From assembly GCA_019722365.1 (NCBI GenBank), contig JADFUC010002325.1, forward strand, positions 1 through 64,000: DNA of 64,000 bases. Direction: 5' to 3'. Below the pieces are notes generated by a model. It saw nothing but the letters and a program-made list of their open reading frames with translations. It had not been told where the DNA came from and searched no databases. Every line of letters starts with the position of its first letter. The stretch's first letter is position 1. Below, in pieces: positions 23,761 to 36,538 of this stretch. A program made the position numbers and the translations under genes. This DNA comes from Lithospermum erythrorhizon. Taxonomy: Eukaryota; Streptophyta; Magnoliopsida; Boraginales; Boraginaceae.

Positions 23761-24859
23761 TATATCTGAGAAATATAAGTTGGGAGTTCGGGGCCGTCAA
23801 CTTTTCAGGCCAGCCTTGATGTTGCGGGAATGGAAGGATATAATCATATTAAATCACATAATCATTACACAACCATTACATATACCATTCCCAATCATAT
23901 ACAGGACCTTCACCATTCGCAGCATCATTTATCAGCCTGAAAAGACACGTATACCGCTTTGCATAATTTATGTTACAAGGGTAGAATACCTGTTAAAAAA
24001 TGCATAATACACGTGAGATAAGTACTCACTCTACTAGCTACCGCCGAGCCTTCGCGAAAGACAATCGAGGTAGCTACTTTTCGCGATCAACGCCCTAACA
24101 GATGCCAGTATGATCGAAACCTATTACATACACGTTCTAGAAGGATACACCAATTCTTCGGGAACTATTTACAAGTAATTACGCTTGACGGATAAACTAT
24201 GGTGTCCTTCGGACTACAACCCAATCGATCCCCGCTAATTCCGTCTTATCACTTTAAACACAAATCAACATAAGTCATTCTAATTGTCTATCAGTCCGCA
24301 ATTAACAATCCCCATGGCACTCGAAATATCAATTATAACTGACTTTGTTTACTTTTTGTAACACCCTTTAATCAATTTAAATACCAATTTATCCATAATA
24401 TATAATAAGGTCAATATAACCTCACCACACGACGATCCCATAAAAATATCACATAAAAAGTCAGCGAAAACCTAAGTCAACTCGGCCATACGCGTCACCG
24501 AAGCGATCTACAAATCAAATTCATGACATATCGTCTGAGACCCATAAGCCAACTAAGATTTATCATATAATTCCAATTATCATGAAGTCTAACTAAAATT
24601 AAACTATCCTTAAAACCCAAGAAATATCGAAAGACTTGAAATTTACCAAGCGTAGAATGACTGGAATCTCTCGAAAATTTCTAGGACCAAAGCTGTGAAA
24701 TTTGGAAAAAAATTGAAAATTTTCCTTGAGGAAAATAAAGAGGGAGTTAAATATCCATGGGAAAGAAGAAGATTTTTGGATGATGACAAATTAAAGGATA
24801 AGTATAAAAAGTCTCGCGAGGTCCTTTTAAAAATATCTCAGGCTTTTCATTTTCTCGTT

Positions 24860-26600
24860 GGTTTGGTTTCGTCTGGGTTTTAACAAGCAAACTCAAACAT
24901 AAATTTAACTAGTCCCCAAATAATATATTTATCTGATTAAAACTTTAAAAATTCAAAGCAGAAATATACTATTAAATACAAAATGATTATTTGTATTTCG
25001 ACCGTTCATTTCAGATGCTGAGATAAAATTCTTTGGCTGACAAGCAATACTAAATTTACTATAAATGTAATTCGGCTAAAAATTTTCTGAAATAATATTA
25101 TCGTCGAAATTATTTATCTTATCTGATTCATAGACGAAAAACTAATAAATTTTTTTTTTTTTTACAGCAGGTTAATTAATTTAATTTAAATATTGATAGT
25201 TAAAAGCAATTTGAAATTAATATCATAGTGTGCTAATTAAAATTGTAACGTCACGAAGCATTACCACATTAGAAAATTAATTTAATTTAAATATTTACTA
25301 AATGTCTGAACAGCACATTAGAAAATTATATCATAATTAATATAATTAATATCATAATTGATCACTAAATTGTTGATTAAATGAAATTTATGAATAAATT
25401 ATTTACAAATGTATTAAATAAGACAAATAATTTAATTAATTTTATAAATAATTTAAATATTTATACACACTGTCATGTACAAATGTCATTATATCTAAGT
25501 TTAGGAAAAAAGTAATTTTAAATTAAAAATTTAGTTAACAATGATATAGAGGCATATTAAAGTTAATAAAAGTTTGTTTAAATATAGGTAAATGACTATT
25601 AAACTATTAATTGCTTTCTAAATAATTTAAATTTTTATTCAAGTAAAATCTAACGTCATAAATGCATTCCAAGAAAAATGATAAATTAGTTAATATTAAT
25701 GCTTGATAAATTATAAAAATTATATTATTGATATTAATTATACATAACGTCAGCGATTCACGTTATAGACTAAGAAATTAGATTTACTCACCTTATATCG
25801 AATTTGTAAGATAATATGTAAGCATCCATGATTATGTAAATACGGTTATTAAAAGCGCATGGCGTTTATTGTTTACCGGAAGAAGCTTCATGACGTTTTT
25901 ATGCGTGGGATCTTGGCCAATTATTATGCCGCAATAAACGTCACTGATATTTTTCTTTGGGGAAAACTATTATACATACAAATGTCACTATATTGCCGAT
26001 ACTTTTTACCCGGAAGAATTTGCGGGTTTTCTCGAGGTAGATACGTTGCATTAATTAATGCAAGGCGTGACATTTGTGTGGCAGTTTATAATTATGTCAC
26101 ATTTGCTCATTTTTCCAAGGTCTGATAACATCAAGTGCTCATAAAATTTTACTAAGATATAAAAATCAGTTCTAGTTAGCTTTATAAGAGAACAATATGA
26201 GGATACGTTTAATGGACTAGAGTTCGAAATGACAGATATTGACCATCATTATTCATATTCTGCGCTGGGATATCATGATTATATCGCAATACTCAACATC
26301 ACAAGTCTCAATATCACGATATCACATATATAACTCATCTAGTAAAAACTACCACAACTGTACACTGATATATGAAGAAAGGTTGGGTGATATGAAATAC
26401 CACTTGACATGAATATTCCCTGTTTACTTCTCGGAGAAGCAACACGGTATCACCTAGGCAAGGATAATAATATGGAGTACTTTACTTTGTGCTTTAACTA
26501 ACAACCTCATTTAGATTGGTGAACTACTCAGACTTTGTGAAATTTATCATTTTATAATATATTACTATCTAACATTATTGACTCCAAACCTTCATGACTA
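24860..26600. other. AT-rich, no recognisable gene
   Basis: Contains scattered 'aacgtca' or 'aatgtca' landmarks (25247, 25483, 25652, 25747, 25938, 25983). They echo the satellite at 14-20 kb but are not regularly spaced. 'cacattagaaaatta' occurs twice, near 25267 and 25315. The plus frame 25859-26125 is open but unrecognised. A T/A homopolymer run lies near 25150. Confidence 0.4.
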
Positions 26601-28030
26601 ATTCTATCAAAGTCTAAATTTGAATACTACTCCAAGATGGTGCATGATTAATAACCCACATGATTTATAGCGACCACTTACTCGAGGTAAATCGCCCTCG
26701 AGGTTAGATGCGTCGTCAACTTTTGTATCTCTGATGCTTTGGCCGTTGACGAAAATGCAATTTAATGATTGAAACTTCAAATGAGTTGAAAAGCCACGAG
26801 AAACATTCCATAATTTAACTATTATCAACCAAACCCAATACATTTATGAAAGTTCCAAAGCCAAGATACTCTGTAAACGATTCTTTTCAGCCTTTGAGCC
26901 AAATCTGAAATTTGATACACTGAAAATGAATGAAAACAAATAGTATATTTGCCGAGATCTGTACCCTAAATCTATTAAAATGCGGATACTCAGGGCTCAA
27001 CCGCTTCCAAAAAAGGCACACATCAATCGAAGGTGGGAAGGGTAAGCTAGAGCATCTTGGTGAGCAGTGCAGGATGGTAACTTGCATATCCGGATGAAGT
27101 ATACAATAAGGGAATATATATATATATATATATGCGTGATAGGATGATACATTATACGTGTAATGAAATATAATAATAACTACAGTAAATAACAAAAATA
27201 ATATATTAATCACTTCGTTATGAAAATTAAACTAAGTTAACAAATTAGTACTCAAATATCACGTAATCAAAGCAGGTAAACATCAAATTTCTTTTCTTCT
27301 TGATGCCAAAATAACTTACAAAATAAAACCACAAATATATATCATGTATAACCATTCATCCTTTTTCGGTAATGACCCTTGACTTTGCCCCCAACAATGA
27401 CATCCTTTTCCCAATATGGCATGTCATATCTTTTCCAGTATAGCCTTGAACACTGAAAATGATATATCGATCTGACAATTTGCAGGTCATATGCTTGACA
27501 GCCCACACACACAATGATCGATGTGGCCCATACATTGCGTCTAATAGTTTGTATAACAAAGACTATTCTGTAGTATATGTCTGATCGTCCTTTAAATACT
27601 CTCAAATACAGGCTTTTAAGCATATATTCAGGCATAGATACCACAAAAATAAATAGCCCGTAATGCCTCAAACAAACAGTTTCGAAATTGACATTTCCAC
27701 AATTTCACTATTAAAGCCACAAATAGGGTTATACTTGGTCTGCGGTCACAAATCAATTACCATATCTCTTCTTGACATAATTCTGACGTGCCAGTGATAA
27801 ATCCAGCATTAGATACCGCTTTCGCCATCAATCGATCCTCATTCCGCTCCCGGAGTCTTTTTGCAGGCTTGGCAGGGATGGTGAGCTCTCCGAGAATTGC
27901 TCAAGGCAGGGATTGAGGGAGAAATTGAAGAAAAAAATAAAATAGTGTGACTGGAGGAAGAAATGGATTTTGGGAGCATTTGATGTTCTTAGTGGTTGGT
28001 AGCCCAACGGTGAAAGTCCGCACATTTTAA
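26600..28030 (-). other. Cluster of unrecognised minus-strand open frames
   Basis: Several minus-strand frames are open over 200-330 bases: 28025-27828, 27671-27342, 27559-27356, 27213-26887 and 26843-26607. They are less repetitive than their surroundings. Some could be exons of one gene separated by AT-rich introns: a frame around 27895-27780 ends at a possible donor 'ATG/GTAATT', and 'ttttcag' occurs before frames. However, no domain is recognisable, two overlapping frames at 27.4-27.6 kb compete, and I could not assemble a continuous coding sequence. It is equally possible that this is an old pseudogene. A (TA)n run lies at 27115-27133. Confidence 0.2.
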
Positions 28031-29800
28031 TTCGATCGTTACTTCTCGTTTTAACTTATTTCGACAATCAACTTCCAACATTAACATTTGGTTATATATA
28101 AATTATATTACTTAAAATAATGTCTGTTCAAATAGATTTAAAATTTAAAATTCTCAAACTTGAGAATATATATCAACCCAGGCCAAGATTCTCTGTATTT
28201 AGACTATTGAAATTTTTTATTCCTCTCGAAATACTCACAGAACCTTCTAGCACTATTTCAATAATAGTCTGGGCAGGTTATTACCAAAAGAATCAAATAA
28301 ATAATCTCGCTTTAATTTTATTAATTAGCAGTGAATTACCGGTTTTACATGATTCTATAATTTAGTTTTTGTATATTATAAACATTCAATTTACTACTTT
28401 GCTAACAAAATTTAATTTGAATAACTTTTTGTAGCCATAATCGACATTCTTATCCAACTTTTAGTTAAAAATGCTTCAATGAAAATATGAACTCTAATAT
28501 CATTTTATGAATGGGTTTTAGCTTATAATTAAAATAACTTGACATAGCTAGTTATAGCTTCAACGTTATAACCAATAAAATGAAATAGTTATACCTTTTT
28601 TCTAGCTATTGAAACTTACATTGAAACTTTTAGAGTATGATTTAAGAAGAGAATAAGTACTGACTTTAAATGAAAGAAAATTTTTGGGGAAAAAGGGGAG
28701 GGGATAACTTTCGACTTGAAGAGGAGAGAAGGAGAAGGAGAAAAGATTTGTGATTGATAGGGAGATGGAGGGTTTTATTATTAAATATCAAGTTACATAG
28801 CCTTGATAACTAAACAGAGGTGTTCAGCTTAAGCGTGAGGTGTCAGTAGGTATCATTTCCTTCCCTAAACTAGGAGAAAAATGAGTAGTATAACTATACA
28901 CTTGTGTAGTTGAGTTTGTTTAAGGAAACAATATTTCATTAATACTTGAATCAAAATTTGGGTTATTTCACTTAAGTACCAATACCGCCTCTTCATATGC
29001 GGTGTAAGTTGACTACGATAAGGGAGCAGAATCTTGTATTAGTGATTAAAAGAAAAAACTTTCTAGTCATCAATTGAGGCATGTCCAGGAGTAACTTGGC
29101 GGGATATTAGTGTAACGATTTTATATTTTTTTTAGATGGATAACATCCGCAACAATTAGGGACCATCTGTGGAATACCACGAAATACAAATTCGAGGATT
29201 TCGAATTAAGAATTGGTCAAAACAAATCCTGTTTCACATATAGCGAGAAGAAGAATTGATGGGGCATAGTGTTGTTCTAATTTTCATTTCTCAATATATA
29301 TATATATATGTGTGTATTATCGATCATGATTTTAAATAATCGGTGTTAAGTCAAAGTTACTTTGTTGTCTACAATCTACAACAACATTGAAATTAATTTT
29401 GTATTTATTTCTTTTCTTCCCCATGAATCTTAATAGAAATTAACGAATATATGAAACACAGAACTTGTTTTCTTTTTTATGAGATTTGCGTACTTAAATG
29501 TGTTTATTTGTCATTTTTAATCATTAACAAATAGATCTGGCAATCAATTGACTAAGAGAAAGAAACCAATCTCCCCATAAAATCAGCCCCAATTCATCCA
29601 TTTTCACCCGTTCTCACTTTTACTAACAAAATTCCTCAATTCTACGTCATCTTTAAAACCTAACCTCCATTCAAACAGTTAGAACAAGTCAGGCAATTTA
29701 GTTTATTATTTTAAAATGAATTAAAATATTAGATACGATAAAATGCCGATTTGAACAATTTGATTAATCAACCCAGATTTATATATTTCAAGACTATAGT
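28030..29800. other. No recognisable gene
   Basis: AT-rich intergenic or repeat DNA. A purine-rich piece is at 28680-28750 (G/A runs), and a (TA)n/(TG)n run at 29293-29317. The plus frame 28120-28365 has no domain I recognise. Confidence 0.4.
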
Positions 29801-30740
29801 TCAATATATTGTGACGATTAATATTTATCATTTGTAGATATATGTACGACATTTGAGTTATGATAATTTTACTAGGGTCCGCTCATAATCTATATTAAGA
29901 TGATAGTGGGTTAATATTGTCTAATATATGCTGTGTCTAGATCCGTCCTAAGAGGTCATGACGATGTAGACCTAATAATAATATGTATTATAAACTTCTG
30001 AGTCTAAAGTGAAACATGAAGGAAATATTAAGGTAATCGAATTATGGACCTAGAGTGAGCAATTTGGAAAGATGAGGGATGGAGGAGTTTTTATCTCCTT
30101 AAAACTCTACGTTCGTTTTCTTTTATAAATAGAGGGCCCTAGTAATATTTGCTCATCTTCTGCTTGACTCTTTGAAGTCAAGATTTCTCTCATTTCTCCT
30201 TAGGTTAAATAAGCCCCCACTCCTTTAGGAAAATAGTTTTTGCTTTCCTTGTTTTCATTTAAACTGTCGTTCTAGTAGAATGCATGGAGGATTCGAGGTT
30301 AAATTTCTGGTGGATACTCTTGGGTCTACTGATTTTTCTATCACGAGCTCTGTGAAAATCTTCTTAAGTTCTCACACGGTCATTTAATCGATGCTACGAC
30401 TCCAAATTGTTTTGGCTGTGGCTATGTGAATTAGATTAAATTATCCGTACTCTACTTTTGATCGAAATGATCTGACACAATCGACACATCTTGAGTAGTT
30501 TGATGTTATTCAGTTCGATAGACACCCCAACTAGGGGCGAAGCAATCACAGTTTGTTTTCTTGGCTTGTTAGAAGTTTTCTTGTTTGGATCATGTATCCA
30601 AAACCTCTCCTAAGAACCTTTAAAATTTGCGGTGGAATCCAGAGGTTCGTTACTTATAGTAGCGAGTGTGTATATTATATCTTGATCATTATCCATAATA
30701 ATGATGTGGACTTGAATCTTGAAGCTCGGTTAAGCATTGT
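29800..30740 (+). mobile_element. LTR, family A; probable 5' LTR of the Sirevirus-like Copia
   Basis: This is the longest family A copy. It includes 'gggtccgctcataatc' near 29876 (compare 'ggatccgctcataatc' in the reversed copy at 49360-49376), the 'cctaagaggtcatga' block at 29948, a TATA-like box 'tttataaatagaggg' at 30123-30137, and the 3' blocks shared with 5150-5500. It lies in the right place and orientation to be the 5' LTR of the gag-pol remnant that starts near 31030. I could not find a clean primer-binding site after it or a matching LTR after 38040, so the pairing is inferred. Confidence 0.5.
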
Positions 30741-31029
30741 TATCATACCATGGTTGTTTATGGAAATTTAGGCGAAGGAGGCTAACTCCTCTCTTAAATC
30801 TAGCGGCTTAAGCATCGAGAGAAGAACATTCTTATTTCTTAATATATATACTACTATGGTTGATTAGGCGTTGTCTGGTCGAATGTTGTTCTTTGTTCTG
30901 ACTTTATGCGTATACACTATTTTCAATTATTGAAGGAAGTTTCATTACACGAGTACCGAACTTTTGGGAATTGAGTGAAAGCGATAGAGGATAAACCTAT
31001 CCTTAAATGCTAAAGCAAAGATCTACTTA

Positions 31030-32240
31030 GCGTGCCGCTTGCTTGAATCTACCTTCCAGTACACAAAGCCAAAGAATTCTAACGCGTGCCCTTAGTTTAG
31101 AGTTGTGCCCAAATTGACTCGTAACCGAACGCCAGTTAAGAGATAAGAGTAACCTACCGCGAAAAGAGTATGAGCATTTGAGATGAAATAAGATTCGATC
31201 AAAGACATGCAAAGATGTTGAATTTGATTGTAAACAATCTGAAGGACTTGAAAGATTGTTCTAATGGCAATGACAATGTAAGTTCTTGAGTCCGTAGCGT
31301 GAAACCCCGACAACAAAGTTTGTGCTGTGTAGAAGCTAATAATCATTGAAATTCCCTTGGAGGCTGACTCTTAAGTTTGATGTAGCGAAATGGTTGTGGC
31401 GAATCGAGGCGAGAAAGAGGCCCGATCAAATCAGGCAAACTCTTTGCTCACAAAATCAAAGGAATCTCTCGATGAATCTCCTATGGAAGATGAAGGTGAT
31501 AAAGATGATGAGTGCTTCATGATGGCTAAACATTTAATGAAGTATTTCTGATTCAATATAAATAAGAGGAGAATTCCTTTTGGAATTTGGAAATGCGAAA
31601 TGAAGGATATGAGAGGAGGAACTCCCAGGAATCCCAAATACAAGAAATGAAGGATAGAAGAGAGATTCCCAAGGAAATTCAACCTCCATTTTAAAGTGCT
31701 TTAAATCCAAGCAATTGGGGCATATAAAATCTAGATGTCAATCAGAGGAAAAACTAGGCCTTTAAAGGGTACTTCATTACTCTTTGGGATGATAGAAAAT
31801 TCCAAAGGAGGTTGAAACGAAAGAGGAGGAAGTAGCTCGTTGGTTTGTCTCATGGCCCCGAAAGTGAGGTATACCAGTACCCTTTGTAATGAAATTTCTA
31901 ACCCAGGAATAATGTTGATGAAAGGAAGACTTAAGTGGTGCCTATGATTCCATGTTTAAAGATTTTGGAATTATTTTAGAAAGGAACAAAGAATTGATCT
32001 TGAGCTAATAACTTTTAGAAAAAAGAAAAAGTGATGCTTGAATAGAGTGGAAGCTTTGACAATTCTATTAATACAGTTCATGATGTTAAAGAAACTTAGC
32101 TTTGAAAAATAAACTTGAGGATTTAAAAACTTGAAATGAAATAATTTCTAAAGATCTGAACAAGTTTTGAAAAGAAAAAAGTACTTTGGGTGAAATCTAA
32201 CTCGAAAATTTTCCCACTTTAATAGTTTGGATAACGTTGT
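31030..32240 (+). pseudogene. Gag remnant of Sirevirus/Maximus-type Copia
   Basis: At 31394-31550 the plus strand reads VVANRGEKEARSNQ and later DEGDKDDECFMMAKHLMKYF, like the acidic linker before the nucleocapsid in this lineage. At 31697-31738 comes the zinc knuckle CFKSKQLGHIKSRC. It has the CX2C-GHX4C spacing, but the second cysteine is replaced by serine. After it 'EEVARWFVSW' at about 31829 and Lys/Glu-rich coiled-coil pieces at 32100-32190 follow the usual gag C-terminus. Multiple stops and shifts separate the pieces, and the N-terminal half (31030-31390) is hardly readable. Not functional. Confidence 0.6.
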
Positions 32241-32329
32241 TCTTATCCTTGAGCAGCGCCTCTTCTTAACTGTATTTATAAAAGCAGCCGCCTCTTACTT
32301 GTTCTTAACACCTTAGCATAAAACTCCCC

Positions 32330-35300
32330 AAAATTTGGCTCTGATATTGAAAGTTTCTCCACCTCCAAAATTCTATGCTCCAAAAGTAAACATTTCTTCG
32401 AAAAGGATTGTCCCTCAACAAAAATCAAAGGGGTCAAGGAAAGCTTTTATAAAAACTAAACTTCCAAAGTCCAAATGCACATTTTGTGGAATCAATGACT
32501 GTTTTTATTACGTCTTTAGAAGAAAGACCTAATTGGTGGTTAAAATCCCCCGTTAGGCGGCTGTGTAAAAGGATCCGTGATAAATTGAATTACGTAATTG
32601 TGAACCGTTGATTAGTTATGAGAAGCCTCGTGGATCGAGGGGCAAAATGTTTGGATTGTGGATAGCGGGTGCTTTCGAGACATGTCGAGCGATTCACTAT
32701 TTCTAAAGCTTGGAAACAAGGTTCTTGGAAATGTGACATTCGGGAAAAATGAAGAAAGCAAAATCATTCGCAAAAGTTGGACTGGCAAAAGGGGCTCAAT
32801 AAAGATCAAGGACGTCTTGTTGGTAAAAGACTTGAAATTTAATTTATTAAGTGTAGGTAGCATTGAAAATAATTTGATGTCTCTTTTAAAGCATGATAAG
32901 TGTGTTTTACTCATAGTCCTAAATCCTTATCGTAAATTAGCACTAAAAGAGGCAATGTGTTGAACTTTGATGAGTATATGATGACCTTAGGAATTACGTT
33001 TTGTATCATCTTCTGTATTAATGTGTTGATACTTGGCATAGAAGACTTGGTCATGCTATCATTGAACTATTATCTAAATTGTGCAAAAATGATCACGTTA
33101 GAGGTTTACGAAAATTGAACTTTGTAAAGAAAACTTTATGTGATACTTTTCAACTTGGTAAACAACATAAAACCTCATTCGAACTTGTAAATCGCATATC
33201 TACCAATAATGTATTTGAATTGTTGCAAATGGATCTTTTTGGTGAAATGGATGTAATTAGCTTGGGTGGTTCAAAGTATGTATATGTTATTGTTGATGAT
33301 TTCTATAGATATACTTGGACCATTCTTCTTGAAAATAAAAGTGATGCTTTTGATGAGTTTGCTAAGTTGTGTAGAAAGGTCCAAAATGAAAAAGGAATAT
33401 GTATGAGAGGCGTTCAGGCCCGGTACGTGGTGGGAAATTTTAGAATCTTTCCTTTTGTGAATATTACAATAGGCATGGTATCTGAAACCTGACTTCTCGG
33501 CTCCGAGGAATTTGCTTGTGACAAAATGGTGTGACGAGAAAGGAAAAATAGAACCATTCAAGAAATGCATGAAAACCATGTTGAATAGGCCAATTTCACC
33601 AAAGTATTTTTGGGGTCGTAGAGGTGGTTCTGACGTGCCATGTGATGACAGAGTGCTTTCTAAGGCCATTAGTGAACAAGCGTCATATGGAAATGTGGAA
33701 TGAAAATACGCTGAAACATCTCACTGAGATTTTCGGATAAAATGCTATATTTTCAACGCGAGGACAAGTTGGAGTAAGTTTGACTCCCAAGTCGAAAGAA
33801 GGTATCTTCTTGAAATTTGTCTAGCATATTAAATTAGGTGCTTATGTAAATCTATAATAAAAGGACCATACCATACAAGAATCTATTCATGTTTCTTTTG
33901 ATGAGACTAATCCATTTACTAAAAAGATTGTTGAGAATGATGATGAGCATGTAGGTTAGCGTTCCATCTGAGGCATCAGAGACTCAGAGAGCTTAAATAT
34001 TAATCCACTTAAATCATTTGGAGAAGGTCGAGAACAACAAATTGAGAAGGGAAACTATTGAGGCCTGAAGATGTCACACAAGGAAGCCAGACCTCGAGAT
34101 GTTAATGACTCACTTTGCGTGAGTAGGGCTTCATGTGAGGATCTTTCGGCGGGTGGAAGCAAGCTAGAAATCATCCCGTTAAGAAAATTATTGGTGATCC
34201 GTCAAAGGGAGCAGTGATCCTCAGTAAAACTTTGTTTATATAATGTTTTTGTCTCTCAAATTGTACCTTTAAATGTCAAACAAGCCTTAGTTGATCCAGA
34301 ATGGGTTTTGTCTTTGCCGAAAGAACTTGAACAATTTGAAAGACATAAAATATGGCATTTGGTTGAAAGACCATATTCACCTTTAGCTAGTGAAACTAAA
34401 TGGGTTTTTAGAAATAAACTTGATGAATATGGAGAAATCCTTTTAAACAAAAGTTGGTTGGTTGTTCGAGATATAGTCAGTCGCGGCATTGATTTGAAAA
34501 AACTTTCGCTGGTATTTAGACTTGAATCCATTAGACTCTTACTTTACTTTTTAGCTACATGGACTTCAAATTTATCAAATGGATGTAAATCGTACCTTTT
34601 TAAATACTTTCTTAGAAGATGAAATCTTTTTTTTGAACAACCGCGGGTTTGAAAATCAAAATTTCTAAGCATTTTTACAAACTAGACAAAACCTTGTATG
34701 GATTAAAACAATACATGGGGCTTAGTATGGGAGAATTAAACTTACATCCCAATTGCAAATTTTTCAAAAGGGAAAGATGGGCTACTTTATTAAAGTAAAA
34801 CCAAAAGGTAAACATATCGTTGTAGTACAAATTTATATTTGATATTATATTTAGTGCTACTAATGAAAATTTGATGCAAGAAATTCTACTGTAATGGTAA
34901 TGAGTTTTGAAATAAGCATGATGGGAAAGTTAAGTTTCTTCTTGGGCTTGCAAGTGAAATAATTGAAAGATATAGAAATCTTAAGTAAATCGAAAGTTTA
35001 CGAGGAGCTCGCCGAGAAGTATGAATGGTAGATGTAAAAAGAGGCAGAAACCTTTCCGATGGCAGCGATACGGCAGAAAAGATGAAGAAGGCGAAAATGT
35101 CAATGTCGGCATGCTCGAGTATGATTGGAAGCTTACTACATGCTTACGATCCCAGACTTAGATGCTCGTGTTTTCAAGTATCTTGGGTGCTAGATATCGA
35201 AGGCGTTACTTACTAGAGGCTTCTAAATGCTAAAAAGTCGTTAATAGAATCTTTAGGTACCTTAAAGGAACAATATAATATGGTATTTAGTATCCCCAGG

Positions 35301-35760
35301 GTAAAGTATTTTGATCTAATAGGCTATTCGGATCACGAACTTTGCGTGAAGTGCGCTTTAGATAGAAAAAGACTTTAAAGCGGAACATGTCATTTTACAG
35401 GACATAGCGCTATCTCTTGGTCGAGTGAAACATAGTGTTGCCTTGTCGACCCTTGGAGGCCGAGTATGTAGTGGTTGGTCGTTGTGTTGCTCGGAATTCT
35501 TTGGATGAAACAAACGTGCTTGATTTTGGTGTTATAGTTGATCGTCTTCCAGTAAGCGTCTCGTAGAATCCAGATCGATATTCAAACTAGCTAGCATTGA
35601 CCTTAGGCGTCAACCGTTAGAGCCGTGTGTTAAAAAGGAGACATAACTCTAAATTTGTAAGCACCGATAATCCCAACTTGCGGATATTTTTACGAGCCTT
35701 TATGTGAGGTTAGAAACTTTAACAAAATAAGAAGAGAAATCGGTATCTTTGATCCATCAC
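32330..35760 (+). pseudogene. Pol remnant of Sirevirus/Maximus-type Copia
   Basis: Domains appear in Copia order: protease to integrase, then RT, then RNase H. At 32650 'VDSGCFRDMS' is the usual string at the start of the region before the integrase. At 33037-33060 'HRRLGHA' and at 33142 'LCDTF' form the integrase zinc region; the last cysteine of the CX2C pair is lost. At 33228-33320 'MDLFGEMD' and 'YVYVIVDDFYRYTW' carry two acidic integrase positions. RT begins at about 34254 with TKWVFRNKLDEYGEI at about 34395-34440. The YVDD box expected near 34833 is destroyed ('IYI', stop, 'Y'). RNase H traces are ISWS and EAEYVV at 35405-35475, then 'FVSTDN' and 'RREI' at about 35655-35750. There are many stops and frameshifts. 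Confidence 0.85.
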
Positions 35761-36120
35761 AGTGTTTGATTACTAGCCATCCTTGAAGAATTGTTGTTCG
35801 GGCGATGCAATGCTTTTTGCCGCTTTTAGAGAGCTTTTGTTCGGGTGAATTGATAAGATCTTATGTGTTTAAACCGTTTGATTAATGCTTAAATGTGTCT
35901 TGCATGTTATGTGTTTGAAATTATTATAGTATATTAACATATCATGTTCGGGATTGCCAAGGGATGATTTTAAGTCAAAATCTATTCATTCGGGTTGTCA
36001 AGATGCAAACATAAGATTTGGAATGGAGATGGAGAAGTGATTAGTGAAGATTCGGTCCTTGGAGTTAGCGACCCCAATGCCCGACTAATCTGACCAATAC
36101 TAAGGCCGTTGTTGAAATTG

Positions 36121-36262
36121 TGGCTAAAACATTTGGACGATGTTCTGCAGGCAAAGTGCTCGATCATTATGCTTATTTCCGGGTGAAGAACTTCTTGAAA
36201 TTTATTTACGAGTATGGCTAAGGCATTTTGGGCGATACTCTGCAGGCAAAGTGCTCAATCGC
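36121..36262 (+). repeat. Direct duplication of ~94 bp between pol and env-like ORF
   Basis: 'tggctaa..catttgg' plus 'ctgcaggcaaagtgctcgatc' begins at 36121 and recurs in close form from 36215 ('ctgcaggcaaagtgctcaatc' at 36240-36260). The second copy ends with 'gcccc', making a partial inverted pair with 'gggcgat' just upstream. Confidence 0.7.
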
Positions 36263-36538
36263 CCCATGGCAGCTCAGATTTGAGGGGCCGTCTGAGGCCG
36301 TTCCTTGGGCCCTAGCTGCCAGCCGTTGTATGTAATGACCTTAAGAGCGGATACTCACGAGAGGCCGCCGTGAGGCCGGGTAATGATATTTAATAAATAT
36401 GCCAAAATCGGAACTACAATTCAAAATCACCCAAAACTTTATTAACCACAAATTAAAGAGCCACTAGCGATTCCTTGAAAAAATTCAAAATACTCGAACT
36501 CTCCCCGGCTGATTCTCTGAGCTTACTCTGAAACCAAG

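Larger units (their letters stand above)
21436..24860 (+). mobile_element. Long LTR-like non-coding repeat, family B (forward copy)
   Basis: Begins TGTAACGACCCG at 21436. Ordered blocks follow: 'gtcatacaac.t.attcca.ga' at about 22660, 'tctaccgtat' then 'ctgcgggaatgga' at about 22800-22865, the TATAC/GTATA array (22880-23345), a 27-bp tandem array (23530-23760), 'gaaatataagttgggagtt' at about 23770, 'acccaatcgatccccgctaa' at about 24220, 'tataataaggtc' at about 24400, and 'aaaacccaagaaatatc' at about 24610. The same order is seen at 61835-64000 and reversed at 5900-7700. No protease, RT or integrase lies nearby, so it is a solo LTR or a non-autonomous large element. The end near 24860 is only estimated. 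Confidence 0.55.

Noticed and set aside
33271..33669. Minus-strand open frame of 132 codons
   Set aside because: Antisense shadow of the Copia integrase, which is clear on the plus strand.
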